DNA of 64,000 bases from NCBI RefSeq assembly GCF_020283565.1, contig NC_060063.1:37038635-37102634 (forward strand). The letters are read 5' to 3'. Source of the stretch: Trifolium pratense (taxonomy: Eukaryota; Streptophyta; Magnoliopsida; Fabales; Fabaceae). Shown here piece by piece: positions 9,699-19,749 of this stretch (position 1 is its first letter; each line of letters begins with the position of its first letter). Under the pieces are notes generated by a model. That model did no database searches. It was not told the DNA's origin and was given only the letters and a program-made list of their open reading frames with translations. A program made the translations under genes and the position numbers.

Positions 9699-10813
9699 TG
9701 TTGGAACAAAATTGATTTAAAAATGTTTGCCCCTAAATCTATTAAGGTTTTGATGATAACAAAGTATTAATAAACAATTGGAAGGACTAAAAATTTAATT
9801 TAAGTGTGCAGATATTAGCTTAAGATAAGCTCTGAGTGAAGCTCAGAAGATTTGCATTCAGAAGTTTACAAGCGCTCAGAAGATGTTGAACTTCAGAAGT
9901 TACAACCTTCAGATGATGAAGTCGTCAGAACTTCTTAAGTGTCCAAAGCTTCATCAACCTCTGAAGATTTTCTTGAAGTCTGTGAAGATTCTCTTTTGCG
10001 AGTCAACTCTTCTACCAATGAAGAAAATGACCTTTCAAGCTTGATCAGAACAGCTACTCTCATTTTGTCTGTCCACTCTTGAGAACGTGGGACATCAGAC
10101 TTGTTAGCTGAATAAGGAAAGTCTTCTCTGCACATGGTCAAAGTATCTGAAACTCTTACTCAGTTTTAGAAACAACCAAACTGCATCAAGACAAGTTGCT
10201 TGAAGACAAAAGGCTATCTACTTCAACGGTCATTTCTGCAACGACTCTTTTCTAGCTGGATCAGTTGTATTAAAACAACAAGATTATCTAGGATTTAACA
10301 CGCGCTGAACAAACTCTGAATTTTGTGTATACAAGCTCTGAACCTCTGATCTAGTGTTTTTGCACTTGTAGTTCAAATACTTTGTATTCATTGTATTTGC
10401 TCTGTTAGGTTCTTCTAAGAGCAGTTGTATTCTTTCAATTATTTACTATCTCTTGTACTTGAGGAAACTTAAGCTTGTGTGCTTAAGTGAGAAGTCTTAA
10501 GCTTGTGTGCTTAAGTGAGAAGTCTTAAGCTTGTGTGCTTGAGCATTGTTGTGAAGTCTCTTGCTTGTGTGCTTGAGCATTTGTAATCTTGTGTGATTAT
10601 AGTGAACTCCCTTGGAAGTGCAAGGGGACTGGACTACTCTCGTTTTGTGAGAGGAACCAGTATAAATTGCTTGTGTGCTTTCTCTCTCTCTTTATCTTGT
10701 TATTACTTGTGTTATTTATCCGCTGCTAACGTAGTTAAGTTAAGAACTTTGAAAAAGTTTTAACTTAGCTAAAACACAATTCAACCCCCCCTTCTTGTGT
10801 TTTCACACCTTCA
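9699..10813 (+). mobile_element. Probable solo LTR of a Copia (Sirevirus-type) element
   Basis: Begins TGTTGGAACAAAATTG and ends CTTGTGTTTTCACACCTTCA, a TG...CA pair of about 1.1 kb, with the C-rich TTCAACCCCCCCTTCTTG block near the end that is common in legume Copia LTRs. Flanks CATGC (9694-9698) and CATGG (10814-10818) could be a decayed 5-bp duplication. No internal retrotransposon genes follow. It contains a tandem repeat of 28 bp, AAGCTTGTGTGCTTAAGTGA plus GAAGTCTT, at 10471-10557. An alternative is the 5' LTR of a derelict element, because TGGTACC follows it as a poor primer site. Confidence 0.55.
10471..10557 (+). repeat. 28-bp tandem repeat inside the solo LTR
   Basis: Two exact 28-base units (10471-10498 and 10499-10526) followed by a degenerate third, each carrying CTTGTGTGCTT. 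Further CTTGTGTGCTTGAGC-like partial copies run to about 10580. Confidence 0.85.
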
Positions 10814-10845
10814 CATGGTACCTCAATTTTGAAATCAATCAAATC

Positions 10846-11815
10846 TGTTGGATATTTGAATTGGCTTAATTTTGCTAAAACAAATATACTAACAAGATGT
10901 TGGAAAACATGTTACAACATCATATTTATTCAAGGAAATCTCGCGCATTTATGAGAGCATCTGCTATTTATGGAAATCAACTTAAAGAGCACGCTCAATG
11001 GAGATTTGATCTGATCAGGAGCTTTAAGGATAAGACAAACTTAATGGAATAGCTGGATGACTTATCCTATCATATAAAGTCCTTTAAACACTTTTGGAAA
11101 GTCTTGATATATCCTTAATGAAGATTGAAAAAGTATCAGATCATCCTTTATGATTCTCAAGGAGCGTCTGAGCATTTGTGAAGAAAGAGGAGCGTGCCTA
11201 ATCATTATATATATGAAGACCAAGCTCAAGACTAAGTATCTCAATTGAAAAATATTAGTTCACATATTGAGTCTTTGTTGAGTCTTTTATTATTTGATTG
11301 TAATTCTTGCTTGTGGATTCTATAACACGAGCTAAGAAGTAAGTTTATTAGTTTAAGGTTACTCCTAAGCTTTGAAGTACGGAGTTTACCGTGTGTGATT
11401 CACTTGAAGCTTTTAAGCAAAAGTGAAGTGTTGTCTTGGCAAGTTGTCGCCACATCTTTCCCAACATTGTATAATCAACACAGGTTGTGTTGTGTGAGTG
11501 GAAGTGAGATGGGATCTCATGTCTAGGAGTTCCTAGGCAGAAGTTGCATGAGTAGTGTCGAGGTTATAAGGCGTAAACCAAGGGTTTGCTGGAGGTCTTA
11601 GTAACTAGAGCTATTAGTGGATTTCCTTCCTGGATTGGTATCCCCCAGAGTAGGCAGTTGGCTGAACTGGGTTAACAATTACTTGTGTCATTTATTTATT
11701 TTCTGTCAGTTTTTATATGTTATATAAGATGTGCCAACAATAGAAAACAACACTGTTCACAAAGTAGTTGTTGGGACATCTTAGGCAACATCATTCTAGT
11801 GATACCAGAATTTCA
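10846..11815 (+). repeat. 5' LTR of the Sirevirus
   Basis: 970 bp, TG...CA, preceded by AAATC. It supplies the promoter (U3) and RNA start. A TATATATATGAAG box at 11207-11219 is a plausible promoter TATA, and the R/U5 boundary is not resolvable by eye. The minus-strand open frame inside it is identical in the 3' LTR and is not a gene. Confidence 0.95.
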
Positions 11816-11817
11816 AT

Positions 11818-11829
11818 TGGCATCAGAGC
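11818..11829 (+). other. Primer binding site (initiator tRNA-Met)
   Basis: TGGCATCAGAGC, two bases after the 5' LTR. The classical plant Copia site is TGGTATCAGAGC, complementary to the 3' end of initiator tRNA-Met. One base differs (C for T at position 4). Confidence 0.85.
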
Positions 11830-11884
11830 AGGCACCCTGTTCTGTTATTTTGGGTGAGCTCCAGGGAGAGTACTTTCTGGTACA

Positions 11885-14800
11885 ATGGATAAAGAAGGAG
11901 GGTCAGTGTCTAAACCCCCCTTACTGACAGGTCCTGAGAACTATGATTATTGGAAATCTAAAATGGAGGCTTTCATTAAATCAATTGACAGCAGGACATG
12001 GAAGGTTGTATTACGTGGATGGGAACCACCAATGGTTCTTGACAAAGATGGTAATAAAACTGATGTTAAGAAGCCACATGATGAATGGACAAAAGATGAG
12101 GATGATCTGGCACTTGGCAACTCCAAAGCCTTGTATGCAATTTTCAATGGTGTGGATGCTAACATGTTCAGGCTTGTAAAGAGATGTATTACTGCCAAGC
12201 ATGCCTGGGAAATTCTGAGAAAGGCTCATGAAGGAACATCTAAAGTAAAGCTATCTAAGCTTCAGATGCTCAAAACTAATTTTGAGAATCTCAGAATGAA
12301 GGAGGAAGAAACCATCCATGACTTTCAGATGAATGTGCTTGACTTTGCAAATTCGTTTGATGCACTTGGAAAACCTATCTCAGATGAGGAGCTAGTTGGA
12401 AAAATACTCAGATCTTTGCCTAAAAGATTTGATATGAAGGTGACAGCCATTGAGGAGGCTCATGATCTCTCAAGCCTAAATTTAGATGAACTCATAGGAT
12501 CACTTCAGACCTATGAAATTGGTTTGAACAGAAGGAATGAAAAGAAAGATAAGAATCTAGCCTTTGCTTCAAAAAGTGCTGCTGATGATTTACAAATTGA
12601 ATCTGAAGGTGAAGAAAGCTTAGCTGAGTCTATGGCTATGCTTGGGAGACAGTTCAACAAGTTGATGAAGAAAGTGGATCAAAGGCACAAGCCAAATGGT
12701 CGATTCAACAACAACAAACAGTCCAGCTTTCAGAAAAAGACAAATGAAGATGAAAGAGGAGTGAAATGCCACGAATGTGAAGGTTTTGGCCATATCAGAC
12801 CTGAATGTCCAACCTTTCTAAAAAGGCAAAAGAAAAGTCTTGTGGTTTCATGGTCTGATACAGATTCAGAGGAGGAAGAATCTGCCAAATTTGTTAATGT
12901 TTTAACAGGAGTCTGTGTATCTGACTCAGAATCATGTGATGAGGAGGTAACTTATGAAGAACTAGCTGCTACTTACAAAGATCTTCATAGTAGAAGTATA
13001 GAAGTTTGCAAAGCATTGGAGAAACAAAAGAAGATCAATGGCAAACTGCAAGCTGAGAGAAATGACTTACTCATGAACATTAATAATCTCAACATTAAGG
13101 TTGAAGATCAGAGTAGTCAAATTCAACAGTTGGAAATGGAGAAGTCTAACCTCCTGTGTAAAGTTGCTGAACAAGGTGAAGAAGTGACCAAGTTAAATGC
13201 TGACTTGGATCAAGTCACAAAAGTGGCTAAAATGATGACCAAAGGTACTGATGCCTTTGAGGAAATGTTACAAAGACAAAACTACGGGAAACCTAAGCCC
13301 ATTGGTTTTGAACATGAAAGAGTAAAGCAACAGATGAAGTTCAACAATGCCACTATACATACTCCAATCAACAACACGTTTGTGTCAGGAGGATTGTCGC
13401 AACATCTTATGGAACATCCTGTGCCCAGGTTCTATAACTGGACATGTCATCATTGTGGAAGGAAAGGACATATTAGGCCTTTCTGCTATAGACTGCACGG
13501 ATATCCAAGGAGAGTTCATCAAGAATTCTATACTCCTGCCTTTCCTAATGTTACAACAAGACAGGAATGGAGAGAAAAGAAGAAGATCACAGGTCTAATA
13601 GCTCATACATCCTTGAGAGCTTCTTCAAGAGAAACATGGTACTTTGATAGTGGCTGTTCTAGACACATGACAGGTGTTGAACACTATCTTGAAGACTTGA
13701 AGTCATATGCTACCAGTTTTGTAACCTTTGGAGATGGAGCCAAAGGAGAGATCAAGGGAGTTGGTAAACTTGCAAACCATGGCTTACCAAAGCTTGATAA
13801 TGTGCTGCTTGTAAAAGGGCTTAAAGCTAATCTAATCAGCATAAGCCAACTTTGTGATCAAGGCATGAAAGTTAACTTCACAAAAGCTGAATGCCTAGTT
13901 ACAAACGAGCAAGGAGAGCTGTTGATGAAAGGAGTATGGTCAAGAGACAACTGCTATCTCTGGATCCCTAAAGAAGAAGATGTACCAACATGTCTTATTA
14001 GTAAAGAAGATGAGGTAAAGTTGTGGCACCAAAAACTTGGCCACCTGCACCTCAAAGGGATGAAGAAGGCAATAGCTAAAGAGGCAATCAGAGGTCTTCC
14101 AAAACTCAAAATTGAGGAAGGAAGTATATGTGGAGAATGTCAAATAGGGAAGCAGACAAAGATGTCGCATCCAAAGTTGCAACATCTTACCACAACAAGG
14201 GTTCTAGAATTACTGCACATAGACCTGATGGGGCCAATGCAAGTGGAGAGCCTTGGAGGAAAAAGGTACGCGTTTGTCATGGTAGATGACTTTTCAAGGT
14301 TCACATGGATTGAATTTCTAAAAGATAAATCTGAAAGTTTTGATGCATTCAAAGAACTTTGTCTTCAACTCCAAAGAGAAAAGAACTCTGCTATTGTTAG
14401 GATACGAAGTGATCATGGTAAAGAGTTTGAGAATGCAAGCTTTCTTGAATTCTGCATCTCTGAAGGAATCAAGCATGAATTCTCAGCTCCAATCACACCT
14501 CAACAAAATGGTGTTGTTGAGAGGAAGAACAGGACAATACAAGAGTCAGCCAGAGTGATGTTGCATGCAAAACATCTTCCATATCAATTCTGGGCTGAGG
14601 CTATGCATACTGCTTGTTATATTCACAATCGTGTCACACTCAGAACTGGAACTTCTACTACACTATATGAACTGTGGAAAGGCAGAAAACCAACTGTCAA
14701 ACACTTTCATGTGTTTGGAAGTAAGTGTTATATCCTATCTGATAGAGAGCACAGAAGAAAAATGGATCCTAAAAGTGAAGAAGGATTGTTTCTTGGATAC

Positions 14801-15160
14801 TCAACAAACAGCAGGGCCTACAGAGTTTACAACCAGAGAACTAAGGTAATAGTAGAATCTATCAATGTTGTGATAGATGATTTGACATCTGCTAAAACAT
14901 CTGATACTGAAGATGATGTTGCAACAACTTTGCCAACATCTGAAGAAGCTGTAGCAGAAAAGGAATCAGATTCAGATGATGAATCAACCATTCCTACACC
15001 TCGCCCTGTGAGTAAAGTTCCTTCAATAAGAATACAGAAGAACCATCCCAAGGATCTCATCATAGGAAATCCTAACCAGGGAATTGCTACAAGAAGGACA
15101 AATGAAGTGGTTACTAATTCATGTTTTGTCTCAAAGGTTGAGCCTAAAAATGTAAAATAG
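11885..15160 (+). CDS. Sirevirus Gag-protease-integrase (pol part 1)
   Basis: A 1,091-residue frame from ATG 11885. Gag: UBN2-type region (PENYDYWKSKMEAF, then YALFNGV-like ALYAIFNGVDANMF), zinc knuckle CHECEGFGHIRPEC at about residue 295, a coiled-coil-rich stretch at about 350-460, and a second knuckle CHHCGRKGHIRPFC at about residue 520. Aspartic protease: WYFDSGCSRHMTG at about 585. Integrase: zinc part WHQKLGHLHLKGM...CGECQIGK, then the D-D-E core with LLHIDLMGP, IRSDHGKEFENA and QNGVVERKNRT (about 780-880), and the GKEKR-like FLGYSTNSRAYRVYN. The frame stops at TAG 15158-15160, and the same reading frame continues at once into reverse transcriptase. In relatives a sense codon stands here, so this is probably a nonsense mutation. 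The base after it (G) gives no leaky context. Confidence 0.92.
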   Translation: MDKEGGSVSKPPLLTGPENYDYWKSKMEAFIKSIDSRTWKVVLRGWEPPMVLDKDGNKTDVKKPHDEWTKDEDDLALGNSKALYAIFNGVDANMFRLVKRCITAKHAWEILRKAHEGTSKVKLSKLQMLKTNFENLRMKEEETIHDFQMNVLDFANSFDALGKPISDEELVGKILRSLPKRFDMKVTAIEEAHDLSSLNLDELIGSLQTYEIGLNRRNEKKDKNLAFASKSAADDLQIESEGEESLAESMAMLGRQFNKLMKKVDQRHKPNGRFNNNKQSSFQKKTNEDERGVKCHECEGFGHIRPECPTFLKRQKKSLVVSWSDTDSEEEESAKFVNVLTGVCVSDSESCDEEVTYEELAATYKDLHSRSIEVCKALEKQKKINGKLQAERNDLLMNINNLNIKVEDQSSQIQQLEMEKSNLLCKVAEQGEEVTKLNADLDQVTKVAKMMTKGTDAFEEMLQRQNYGKPKPIGFEHERVKQQMKFNNATIHTPINNTFVSGGLSQHLMEHPVPRFYNWTCHHCGRKGHIRPFCYRLHGYPRRVHQEFYTPAFPNVTTRQEWREKKKITGLIAHTSLRASSRETWYFDSGCSRHMTGVEHYLEDLKSYATSFVTFGDGAKGEIKGVGKLANHGLPKLDNVLLVKGLKANLISISQLCDQGMKVNFTKAECLVTNEQGELLMKGVWSRDNCYLWIPKEEDVPTCLISKEDEVKLWHQKLGHLHLKGMKKAIAKEAIRGLPKLKIEEGSICGECQIGKQTKMSHPKLQHLTTTRVLELLHIDLMGPMQVESLGGKRYAFVMVDDFSRFTWIEFLKDKSESFDAFKELCLQLQREKNSAIVRIRSDHGKEFENASFLEFCISEGIKHEFSAPITPQQNGVVERKNRTIQESARVMLHAKHLPYQFWAEAMHTACYIHNRVTLRTGTSTTLYELWKGRKPTVKHFHVFGSKCYILSDREHRRKMDPKSEEGLFLGYSTNSRAYRVYNQRTKVIVESINVVIDDLTSAKTSDTEDDVATTLPTSEEAVAEKESDSDDESTIPTPRPVSKVPSIRIQKNHPKDLIIGNPNQGIATRRTNEVVTNSCFVSKVEPKNVK

Positions 15161-16672
15161 GCTCTCACTGATGAGTTCTGGATAGAAGCCATGCAAGATG
15201 AATTAACTCAGTTTAGAAGAAGTGATGTGTGGGATCTTGTTCCTAGACCCAATGGTGTTAATGTTATAGGCACAAAATGGGTGTTCAAGAACAAGTCAGA
15301 TGAAAATGGTGTTGTAACAAGAAACAAGGCAAGATTAGTGGCTCAAGGGTACACTCAGGTTGAAGGACTTGATTTTGATGAAACATTTGCGCCTGTAGCA
15401 AGACTAGAATCTATTAGGCTACTCCTCGGTATAGCATGCATCTTCAAATTTAAGCTGTACCAAATGGATGTCAAGAGTGCCTTTCTAAATGGGTACTTGC
15501 ATGAAGAGGTTTATGTGGAGCAGCCAAAAGGTTTTGTAGATCCTGCCAATCCTGATCATGTGTACAAGCTGAAGAAGGCGCTTTATGGATTGAAACAAGC
15601 TCCAAGGGCTTGGTATGAGAGGCTGACAAATTTCCTTGTTAGTCAAGGATACAGAAAAGGAGGCCATGACAAAACCTTGTTTGTCAAAGAACAAGAAGAG
15701 AAGTTGATGATTGCCCAAATTTATGTTGATGACATAGTATTTGGTGGAATGTCTGAAAAGATGGTGCAACATTTTGTACAACAGATGCAATCAGAGTTTG
15801 AAATGAGTTTGGTGGGTGAGCTAACATACTTCCTTGGTCTGCAAGTCAAACAAATGGAAGACACCATATTTGTCTCTCAAAGCAAGTATGCGAAAAATAT
15901 GATCAAAAAGTTTGGAATGGACACTGCAGCACACAAGAGAACACCAGCTGCTACTCATCTAAAGCTAACCAAAGATGAAAATGGCATTGATGTTGATCAA
16001 AGCCTATACAGGAGCATGATTGGCAGTCTATTGTATCTTACAGCCAGTAGACCAGACATCACCTTTGCTGTGGGTGTTTGTGCAAGATATCAAGCCAAGC
16101 CAAAAATGAGCCATCTTGTACAAGTCAAAAGGATTCTGAAATATATAAAGGGTACCAGTGATTATGGGATTCTGTATTCCCAGACCAAGAACTCAACTTT
16201 GATAGGGTATTGTGATGCAGATTGGGCTGGAAGTGCTGATGATAGAAAGAGCACTTCAGGAGGATGCTTCTTTTTGGGTGATAATTTAATCTCATGGTTC
16301 AGCAAGAAGCAGAATTGTGTGTCTCTATCTACTGCAGAGGCTGAATACATTGCTGCAGGTAGCAGTTGTTCCCAGCTAATGTGGATGAAACAGATGCTGA
16401 AAGAATATAATGTCGACCAAGATGTTATGACATTATATTGTGACAACTTGAGTGCAATTAATATATCAAAAAATCCAGTTCAACACTCAAGAACCAAACA
16501 TATAGACATCAGGCATCATTTCATTAGAGACCTTGTTGAAGAAAATTGTGTGGAACTTAAGCACATTGGTACAAGTGAACAGCTAGCTGACATTTTTACA
16601 AAGGCGCTTGATGCTAATCAGTTTGAATTTTTAAGGGGCAAATTGGGAATTTGCCTGCATGAAGATGCATAG
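15161..16672 (+). CDS. Sirevirus reverse transcriptase-RNase H (pol part 2)
   Basis: Direct in-frame continuation of the gag-pol frame after the amber codon; the first ATG is at 15191. RT motifs: [64 protein letters not shown] and the catalytic IYVDDIVFG (about 15720). RNase H motifs: [39 protein letters not shown] and [11 protein letters not shown]. All catalytic residues seem present, so apart from the stop at 15158 the polyprotein looks functional. It ends at TAG 16670-16672, followed by CAGTTA, and the frame stays open into the env-like ORF. Confidence 0.93.
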   Translation, partial: ALTDEFWIEAMQDELTQFRRSDVWDLVPRPNGVNVIGTKWVFKNKSDENGVVTRNKARLVAQGYTQVEGLDFDETFAPVARLESIRLLLGIACIFKFKLYQMDVKSAFLNGYLHEEVYVEQPKGFVDPANPDHVYKLKKALYGLKQAPRAWYERLTNFLVSQGYRKGGHDKTLFVKEQEEKLMIAQIYVDDIVFGGMSEKMVQHFVQQMQSEFEMSLVGELTYFLGLQVKQMEDTIFVSQSKYAKNMIKKFGMDTAAHKRTPAATHLKLTKDENGIDVDQSLYRSMIGSLLYLTASRPDITFAVGVCARYQAKPKMSHLVQVKRILKYIKGTSDYGILYSQTKNSTLIGYCDADWAGSADDRKSTSGGCFFLGDNLISWFSKKQNCVSLSTAEAEYIAAGSSCSQLMWMKQMLKEYNVDQDVMTLYCDNLSAINISKNPVQHSRTKHIDIRHHFIRDLVEENCVELKHIGTSEQLADIFTKALDANQFEFLRGKLGICLHEDA

Positions 16673-16678
16673 CAGTTA
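16670..16678 (+). promoter_or_regulatory. Leaky stop codon context UAG-CAGUUA
   Basis: The pol stop TAG is followed by CAG TTA, fitting the UAG-CAR-YYA readthrough signal known from tobacco mosaic virus and shown to work in soybean SIRE1. The downstream env-like ORF is in the same frame, with no further stop in between. This arrangement is expected to give a minor gag-pol-env fusion product. Confidence 0.85.
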
Positions 16679-19114
16679 CAGCAGTTGAGGCGTGCAAAAG
16701 GAAACCGTTTTCTCTCCCATCAATTAATGCACGCTAATTTAGGGAAATCATTACAAACTTCCCTTAAATATGTCATCACACGCATTCAATTACTTTTCTC
16801 CCAAAATCTAGCTTTTGTTCGTAAACCCTATTCTCACACTTCTCTCATCAAACTCCATCTGTTCATCTTCTCCAACTTCAAAAACCTTCATCCAAACATG
16901 TCTGAATCATCACAAACTACTAAGTCCGGCCGTTCTACTCGATCAAAAGCAAAAATCGAACCATCGAAGATCATCAAAGACGCCGTCCCTGTTACAATTG
17001 TTCATGCTTCCAAATCCAAAACTCAATCAAGTGTTGCTGAGAAGAAGGTAAAGGGAAAATCAGTTGAAAAGATGAAAGCTCCAAAAGTAAGTGACGATAC
17101 TTCCCCTTCTATTGATAAATCTGGTAAAGGAAGTTCTAAGAAAAAGAGAAGGGATTATAAGTCTAGAATTCCTCTTTCTATGTCTGATCTGGTTTTTGAA
17201 TCGAATGTTAAAACATCTGAGCAAACAACTGAAGTAGAATCTCAGAACCCTAAATCTGTGTCTGAAGTTGTTGAAACACTTATTTCAATTGCTGGTAACC
17301 CTAATCAAGATAATTTGGGATCTGATGCTGAGAAGAGAGATCTGAATAATATGCCTGTTGATACTGAGATGGAAGACACTCCTACAGAGGTTGAGCCTAA
17401 TATTGCTGAGAAATCACCAACAATTGCTGAAATGGTGGCTGAAAAATCAACCCCTGTTGTTACTGAAGAAGTTGTTATGAAGGATGTTGAAACATCCTTG
17501 AATGAGAATGAAGAAGTTGAAACTGCTACTGCTGAGGAAGAACCTGTGAAGGAAACTGTTGCTGAAAAGGATGTTGAGACAACTGCCACAACATCTGAGT
17601 CCACAGATGAAGAAACTGGAACTGCTGATGAGGGTACTTCTGATAATGAAGGGGACACTCAATCTGAAGAAAGTAACCAGTCCATCCCTACAGATGAGCA
17701 AGAGATTGAAGCTGACAAGCCTGCAGAAGCTGAGAAAGAAAAGGATGTAGTAGATGTTGATGATTATGTCACCACCAAGACTGCTGTAAAACCAACTGGT
17801 GGTATAACAAAAAGGTTGAGAAGCTGTACAGGGAAGGCTGTGGCCACTGCAAGCAAGACTCCTGCACCAAGAGTGAAAACAAAAGGTGTTGGACCTGTAA
17901 AAGGTTGGAGTAAAGTTCTATCACCTCCTGGCAAGAAGAAGGAGACACTGAAGAGAAAGAATGAGTCATCCAGTGACTCAGATTATGATGCTGCTGAAGA
18001 TGTTGCTAACATCTCATCTCCAAACCCTAAGAAGGCTACTATTAAGAAGGTTCCTCAAGGAATTGAAGAAGCCCCCTGTGATAACATCTCCTTCCATCGT
18101 GCTGCCTTTGCACTGAGATGGGACTACATTTACCAAAGGAGATTGGCTGTTGAAAGGGAACTGACCAAAGATGCTCTCAAATGTCAAGACATCTTTGACT
18201 ACATCAAGGAAGCTGGTCTGATGAAGACAGTCTGTGACTTTAGTCCCTGCTATGAGCTGCTGGTGAAAGAGTTTCTTGTGAACATCCCTGAAGAATGTGA
18301 TAACCCACTGAGCAAGGACTACCACAAAGTTTTTGTCAGAGGTAAATGTATCAATTTTTCTCCTGTAGTGATCAATAATTACTTAGGAAGATCTGTAGAA
18401 CCTAAGGCTGAATTAGAGGTTGCTAATGATGTTGTGAGTGCTGAAATAACTGCTGGTAAGGTTAAGGTCTGGCCCACAAAGAAGCTGATACCCACTAGTA
18501 AATTGAATGTCAAATATGCCATCCTCAATAGGATAGGGTCAACAAATTGGGTGCCAACCAAGCATGCAACCAATGTTGCTACAAACCTGGGTAGATTTAT
18601 ATATGCTGTAGGAACCAAGTTTGACTATGACTATGGGACCTTTATTTTTGATCAAACCATTAAGCATATTAGATCAACAGCTGTGAAGATGCCAATAGCA
18701 TTTCCATCTTTGCTATGTGGAATTATCTTGGCGCAATACCCGGACATCAAGGTTGTGACTGACACACCTAAGAAGAGGGAATCTGGCTTTACTTTTCATC
18801 ATAAGCTATTTGGTAATCACAATGTTACTGATCATGTTGGGACATCTGGTGCTGGAGCTGGTGTTATGACCAAAAAGGAGATTATTGCTGGTTTAAAGGT
18901 TCAATGTCAGGAAATAGATAAACAGCAGGCTGAGCTTGAAGAAAGGAAGAAATTGTTCTTGCAGATGATTGAAGGATTGGAAGCTGATGAAATACCTGTC
19001 AAAGCTAGTGCAAATGTGACTGCTACAGGTGAACAAAACAATGCAGATGAGGATGAAGGTTATGCTACTGCTACAGATGAGGATGAAGCCTCTGACAGTA
19101 GTGATGATGAATGA
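16673..19114 (+). CDS. Sirevirus envelope-like ORF
   Basis: In frame with pol across the leaky stop; without readthrough the first ATG is at 16898 (MSESSQTTKSGRSTRSKAK), giving about 738 residues. N-terminal third: basic, then very acidic and Glu/Thr/Val-rich low complexity (about 17180-17760), with a Lys-rich section at about 17800-18060. C-terminal half: a globular domain (CDNISFHRAAFALRWDYIYQ, then FLVNIPEECDNPLSKDYHK, KHATNVATNLGRFIYAV and FPSLLCGIILAQYPDIKV) of the type annotated in plant databases as a putative plant transposon protein. A coiled coil precedes an acidic tail. I see no convincing membrane anchor, so a true envelope role is unproven. The frame is intact. Confidence 0.82.
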   Translation, partial: QLQQLRRAKGNRFLSHQLMHANLGKSLQTSLKYVITRIQLLFSQNLAFVRKPYSHTSLIKLHLFIFSNFKNLHPNMSESSQTTKSGRSTRSKAKIEPSKIIKDAVPVTIVHASKSKTQSSVAEKKVKGKSVEKMKAPKVSDDTSPSIDKSGKGSSKKKRRDYKSRIPLSMSDLVFESNVKTSEQTTEVESQNPKSVSEVVETLISIAGNPNQDNLGSDAEKRDLNNMPVDTEMEDTPTEVEPNIAEKSPTIAEMVAEKSTPVVTEEVVMKDVETSLNENEEVETATAEEEPVKETVAEKDVETTATTSESTDEETGTADEGTSDNEGDTQSEESNQSIPTDEQEIEADKPAEAEKEKDVVDVDDYVTTKTAVKPTGGITKRLRSCTGKAVATASKTPAPRVKTKGVGPVKGWSKVLSPPGKKKETLKRKNESSSDSDYDAAEDVANISSPNPKKATIKKVPQGIEEAPCDNISFHRAAFALRWDYIYQRRLAVERELTKDALKCQDIFDYIKEAGLMKTVCDFSPCYELLVKEFLVNIPEECDNPLSKDYHKVFVRGKCINFSPVVINNYLGRSVEPKAELEVANDVVSAEITAGKVKVWPTKKLIPTSKLNVKYAILNRIGSTNWVPTKHATNVATNLGRFIYAVGTKFDYDYGTFIFDQTIKHIRSTAVKMPIAFPSLLCGIILAQYPDIKVVTDTPKKRESGFTFHHKLFGNHNVTDHVGTSGAGAGVMTKKEIIAGLKVQCQEIDKQQAELEERKKLFLQMIEGLEADEIPVKASANVTATGEQNNADEDEGYATATDEDEASDSSDDE

Positions 19115-19267
19115 TTTTGTAATCTGTTTAATATTTTACTGTACTTTGTTTTTTGGTTTGTGGGTGTATTTGTGCCCTGGATTTTAGCACCTTCTGAGTG
19201 CATGGTCTGTACTTTTAATTCTGCACTTTGGATACTTAACTTTCCTGTTTTGGCACATTTTGTGGCT

Positions 19268-19748
19268 AAAAAGGGGGAGTAGTACTTTGATTTGTTTGTT
19301 TCTGCTACATGTTGTTGTGTCTTTTGTTATGACATGTTTTTAAGTAGCAGTAAGCAAGTATTCAGGGGGAGTAAAAATTTTTTACCCTGAGATGATGCAC
19401 AAGCTGATGAAGTCAGGGGGAGTTTGCTACTGAATGGATGCTGCCCTGATTGGACGAACATGTGCTAGAAGATGTGCTCCCATATGTCACAACACCTTTG
19501 ATGACATATGACATATGATATATGTTTTGCTCTGATACCACGTTTTATTTTGCTCGAGGCTAATTGATGATAACTCCGCTGCTGCTGCCTCTGATGCATA
19601 TATTTTCACCTATGTGAAATTTTGTTTAAATGATGCTCTAACATTCCTTCTTTTGTGTGACCATGGTGATTTGAAGGATTGCGCTTTTTATATCTCTCAA
19701 AGGTAATGGCCTGAAATTGTTTTAGCCAAAAATTGCCAAAGGGGGAGA
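19268..19748 (+). other. Multiple polypurine tracts upstream of the 3' LTR
   Basis: GGGGGAG recurs at AAAAAGGGGGAG (19268-19279), CAGGGGGAG (19373-19381), CAGGGGGAG (19414-19422) and AAAGGGGGAGA (19738-19748); the last abuts the 3' LTR and is the functional plus-strand primer. Repeated polypurine motifs in this interval are a known hallmark of Sireviruses. Confidence 0.85.
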
Positions 19749-19749
19749 T

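Noticed and set aside
11062..11244. Minus-strand peptide in the Sirevirus LTR
   Set aside because: It is present identically in both LTRs because they are copies, and has no coding signs.
15158..15160. Programmed readthrough at the first amber codon of the Sirevirus
   Set aside because: The context is UAG-GCU, not CARYYA. The proven type of signal is at 16670 instead.
14827..15192. 121-aa minus-strand ORF within gag-pol
   Set aside because: Shadow of the retrotransposon coding strand.
16673..19114. True viral envelope protein
   Set aside because: No signal peptide, cleavage site or convincing membrane anchor was found. Env-like is used only by position and family.
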